NCBI RefSeq assembly: GCF_018494085.1
Contig: NZ_JABBFP010000002.1
Span: forward strand, 310,001 to 374,000
Length of the DNA stretch: 64,000 nucleotides
From: Rosenbergiella collisarenosi
Lineage (GTDB): Bacteria > Pseudomonadota > Gammaproteobacteria > Enterobacterales > Enterobacteriaceae
Reading direction: 5' to 3'
The notes beneath the pieces were generated by a model, which did not search any database, had not been told where the DNA came from, and worked only from the letters and a program-made list of their open reading frames with translations. This document shows positions 63,334 through 64,000 of this stretch, one piece after another; the first letter of the stretch is position 1, and each line of letters opens with the position of its first letter. The position numbers and the translations under genes were made by a program.

Positions 63334-64000
63334 AATTTTTGACATCGTCCAAGAAATGTCTGGGCAGAGAAGCACTATAACGATACCTAGACCTTACCTG
63401 AAATTTTTCAAAGGCGAGCAACAAGCTCATGCTCTTGCTGCAGTCCTTAATCAACTCGTTTTTTGGTCAGGCCACTCAAGTATTGCTGATGGTTGGTTCT
63501 ATAAAACACATCAAGAACTAGGTGAAGAAGTTGGCGGGCTAAGTGACGATCAGGTTGCAAGGTTAGTCGATAAGCTAGTCAAAAAACTTCTTCCCGGCGT
63601 GATTGAGACAGATAGCAGAAAGGTAAATGGAACGCCTGTTAAACATTATAAAATTAATGATAAGAAGCTAATCAGAGCTATTTTTCCTAGCAATTCCGAT
63701 TCCGCGAAGTCGCGGAATGGAAAGCGCGAAGTTACGGAATCCATTCCGCAAAGTCACGAAATGGAAACCGCGAAGTCGGGGAATGATAGCCGCGAAGTCG
63801 CGGAATCCTATCTCTATACAGATCCATACACAGATACAGACTTACAGATCACTAAAACCCCTATGTCCGGGAATTCTTACGAATCCCAGGACGAAAATAA
63901 TAATTTTCTTGCTAAGCATCCTGAAGCTGTCGTTTTCAACACCAAAAAACGCCAATGGGGTTCAGAGGCGGATTTAATTTGCGCGAAATGGATATGGGGG
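63326..64000 (+). CDS. Phage replication initiation protein (O-like), cut by the window end
   Basis: The first 225 codons are present and the frame stays open to the edge. An N-terminal winged-helix region (residues ~1-115: PRPYLKFFKGEQQAHALAAVLNQLVFW, DQVARLVDKLVKKLLPG, HYKINDKKLI) is typical of lambdoid O/DnaT-like initiators. Residues ~125-162 are encoded by five 22-bp iterons and form a polar repeat-rich linker (AKSRNGKREVTES, AKSGNDSREVAES). The C-terminal part that would contact helicase or loader lies outside. Confidence 0.82.
   Translation, partial: MSRIFDIVQEMSGQRSTITIPRPYLKFFKGEQQAHALAAVLNQLVFWSGHSSIADGWFYKTHQELGEEVGGLSDDQVARLVDKLVKKLLPGVIETDSRKVNGTPVKHYKINDKKLIRAIFPSNSDSAKSRNGKREVTESIPQSHEMETAKSGNDSREVAESYLYTDPYTDTDLQITKTPMSGNSYESQDENNNFLAKHPEAVVFNTKKRQWGSEADLICAKWIWG
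63702..63811 (+). repeat. Five tandem 22-bp iterons, probable phage replication origin
   Basis: Units at 63702, 63724, 63746, 63768 and 63790, each 22 bases, head to tail with no spacer. Core CGCGAAGTCGCGGAAT; units 1 and 5 are best conserved, 2 and 3 carry several changes. Several units with flanking bases form the dyad ATTCCGCG-AAGT-CGCGGAAT. As in lambda ori inside gene O, the repeats lie within the initiator gene. 22 is not a multiple of 3, so successive units are read in different frames. Confidence 0.88.

Larger units (their letters stand above)
54243..64000. mobile_element. Lambdoid-type prophage, left part (continues beyond the window)
   Basis: Starts at the tRNA-Pro att site and runs off the right edge. 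Order: integrase, excisionase, leftward early genes, structured RNA region, rdgC, TerB-BRCT gene, S24 repressor, Cro-like, YmfL-like, DUF4222, replication initiator with iterons. ATGA stop/start overlaps are frequent within each block. No structural or lysis genes are in view, so completeness cannot be judged. Confidence 0.93.

Noticed and set aside
63702..63811. CRISPR-like repeat array
   Set aside because: Units are contiguous without spacers, lie inside a coding frame and are 22 bp; iterons explain them.

Overview
The window is a bacterial chromosome segment from the order Enterobacterales. Every core gene in the first 54 kb has a close E. coli counterpart, largely in E. coli-like neighbourhoods (purF-ubiX-hisJQMP, pta-ackA-yfbV, alaA-lrhA-nuoA-N, yfaE-nrdB-nrdA, gyrA, rcsC/rcsB/rcsD, micF-ompC-apbE). 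The set is slimmed compared with E. coli: one HisJ/ArgT-type binding protein, no yfbU, no ada between apbE and alkB. Some proteins are quite diverged (RcsD, RcsC sensor half, YfbR). A non-model Enterobacterales lineage such as Erwiniaceae fits, but the species cannot be fixed by reading alone.

Layout. 1-5.5 kb: end of purF, ubiX, the histidine/basic amino acid ABC importer hisJQMP, and Nudix hydrolase yfcD. 5.5-12.3 kb: the acetate node (pta, ackA, minus strand), yfbV, sugar phosphatase yfbT, 5'-nucleotidase yfbR and alanine transaminase alaA. 13-29.5 kb: regulator lrhA and the 13-gene nuo operon for respiratory complex I with a fused nuoCD. 29.6-34 kb: two small exported proteins, opgD, an ElaB-like protein and a CinA-like protein. 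34-38 kb: class Ia ribonucleotide reductase (nrdA, nrdB, yfaE) under a control region with two DnaA boxes and two NrdR boxes. 38-41.7 kb: ubiG and gyrA. 41.7-48 kb: the Rcs envelope-stress phosphorelay, followed by the MicF small RNA and the OmpC-type porin. 49.6-53.9 kb: a candidate 50-aa protein, apbE, alkB, an EntD-type phosphopantetheinyl transferase, an unknown small protein and a VirK/YbjX-family protein.

From 54,243 to the end of the window lies one end of a lambdoid-type prophage inserted in a tRNA-Pro(GGG) gene. The 3' part of the tRNA with its terminator stays on the chromosomal side; the 5' part must be beyond the far phage end, outside the window. The leftward (minus) block carries integrase, excisionase, an exonuclease, a methyltransferase, an ASCH/PUA-like protein, small unknowns and a phage RdgC, led by a structured non-coding region. 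Next come a TerB-like/BRCT-domain gene convergent with an S24-type repressor, the operator region, and the rightward block: YdaS/Cro-like, YmfL-like, a DUF4222 protein and a replication-initiation gene cut by the window end. Five tandem 22-bp iterons inside that last gene look like the phage replication origin.

Most unusual items: the iteron origin inside the initiator gene; the TerB-BRCT gene in the immunity region; the structured RNA before phage rdgC; a 60-codon phage frame with no start codon; a hairpin that hides the hisJ ribosome binding site; an HD-to-HE change in YfbR; and a well-placed 50-aa frame next to ompC.
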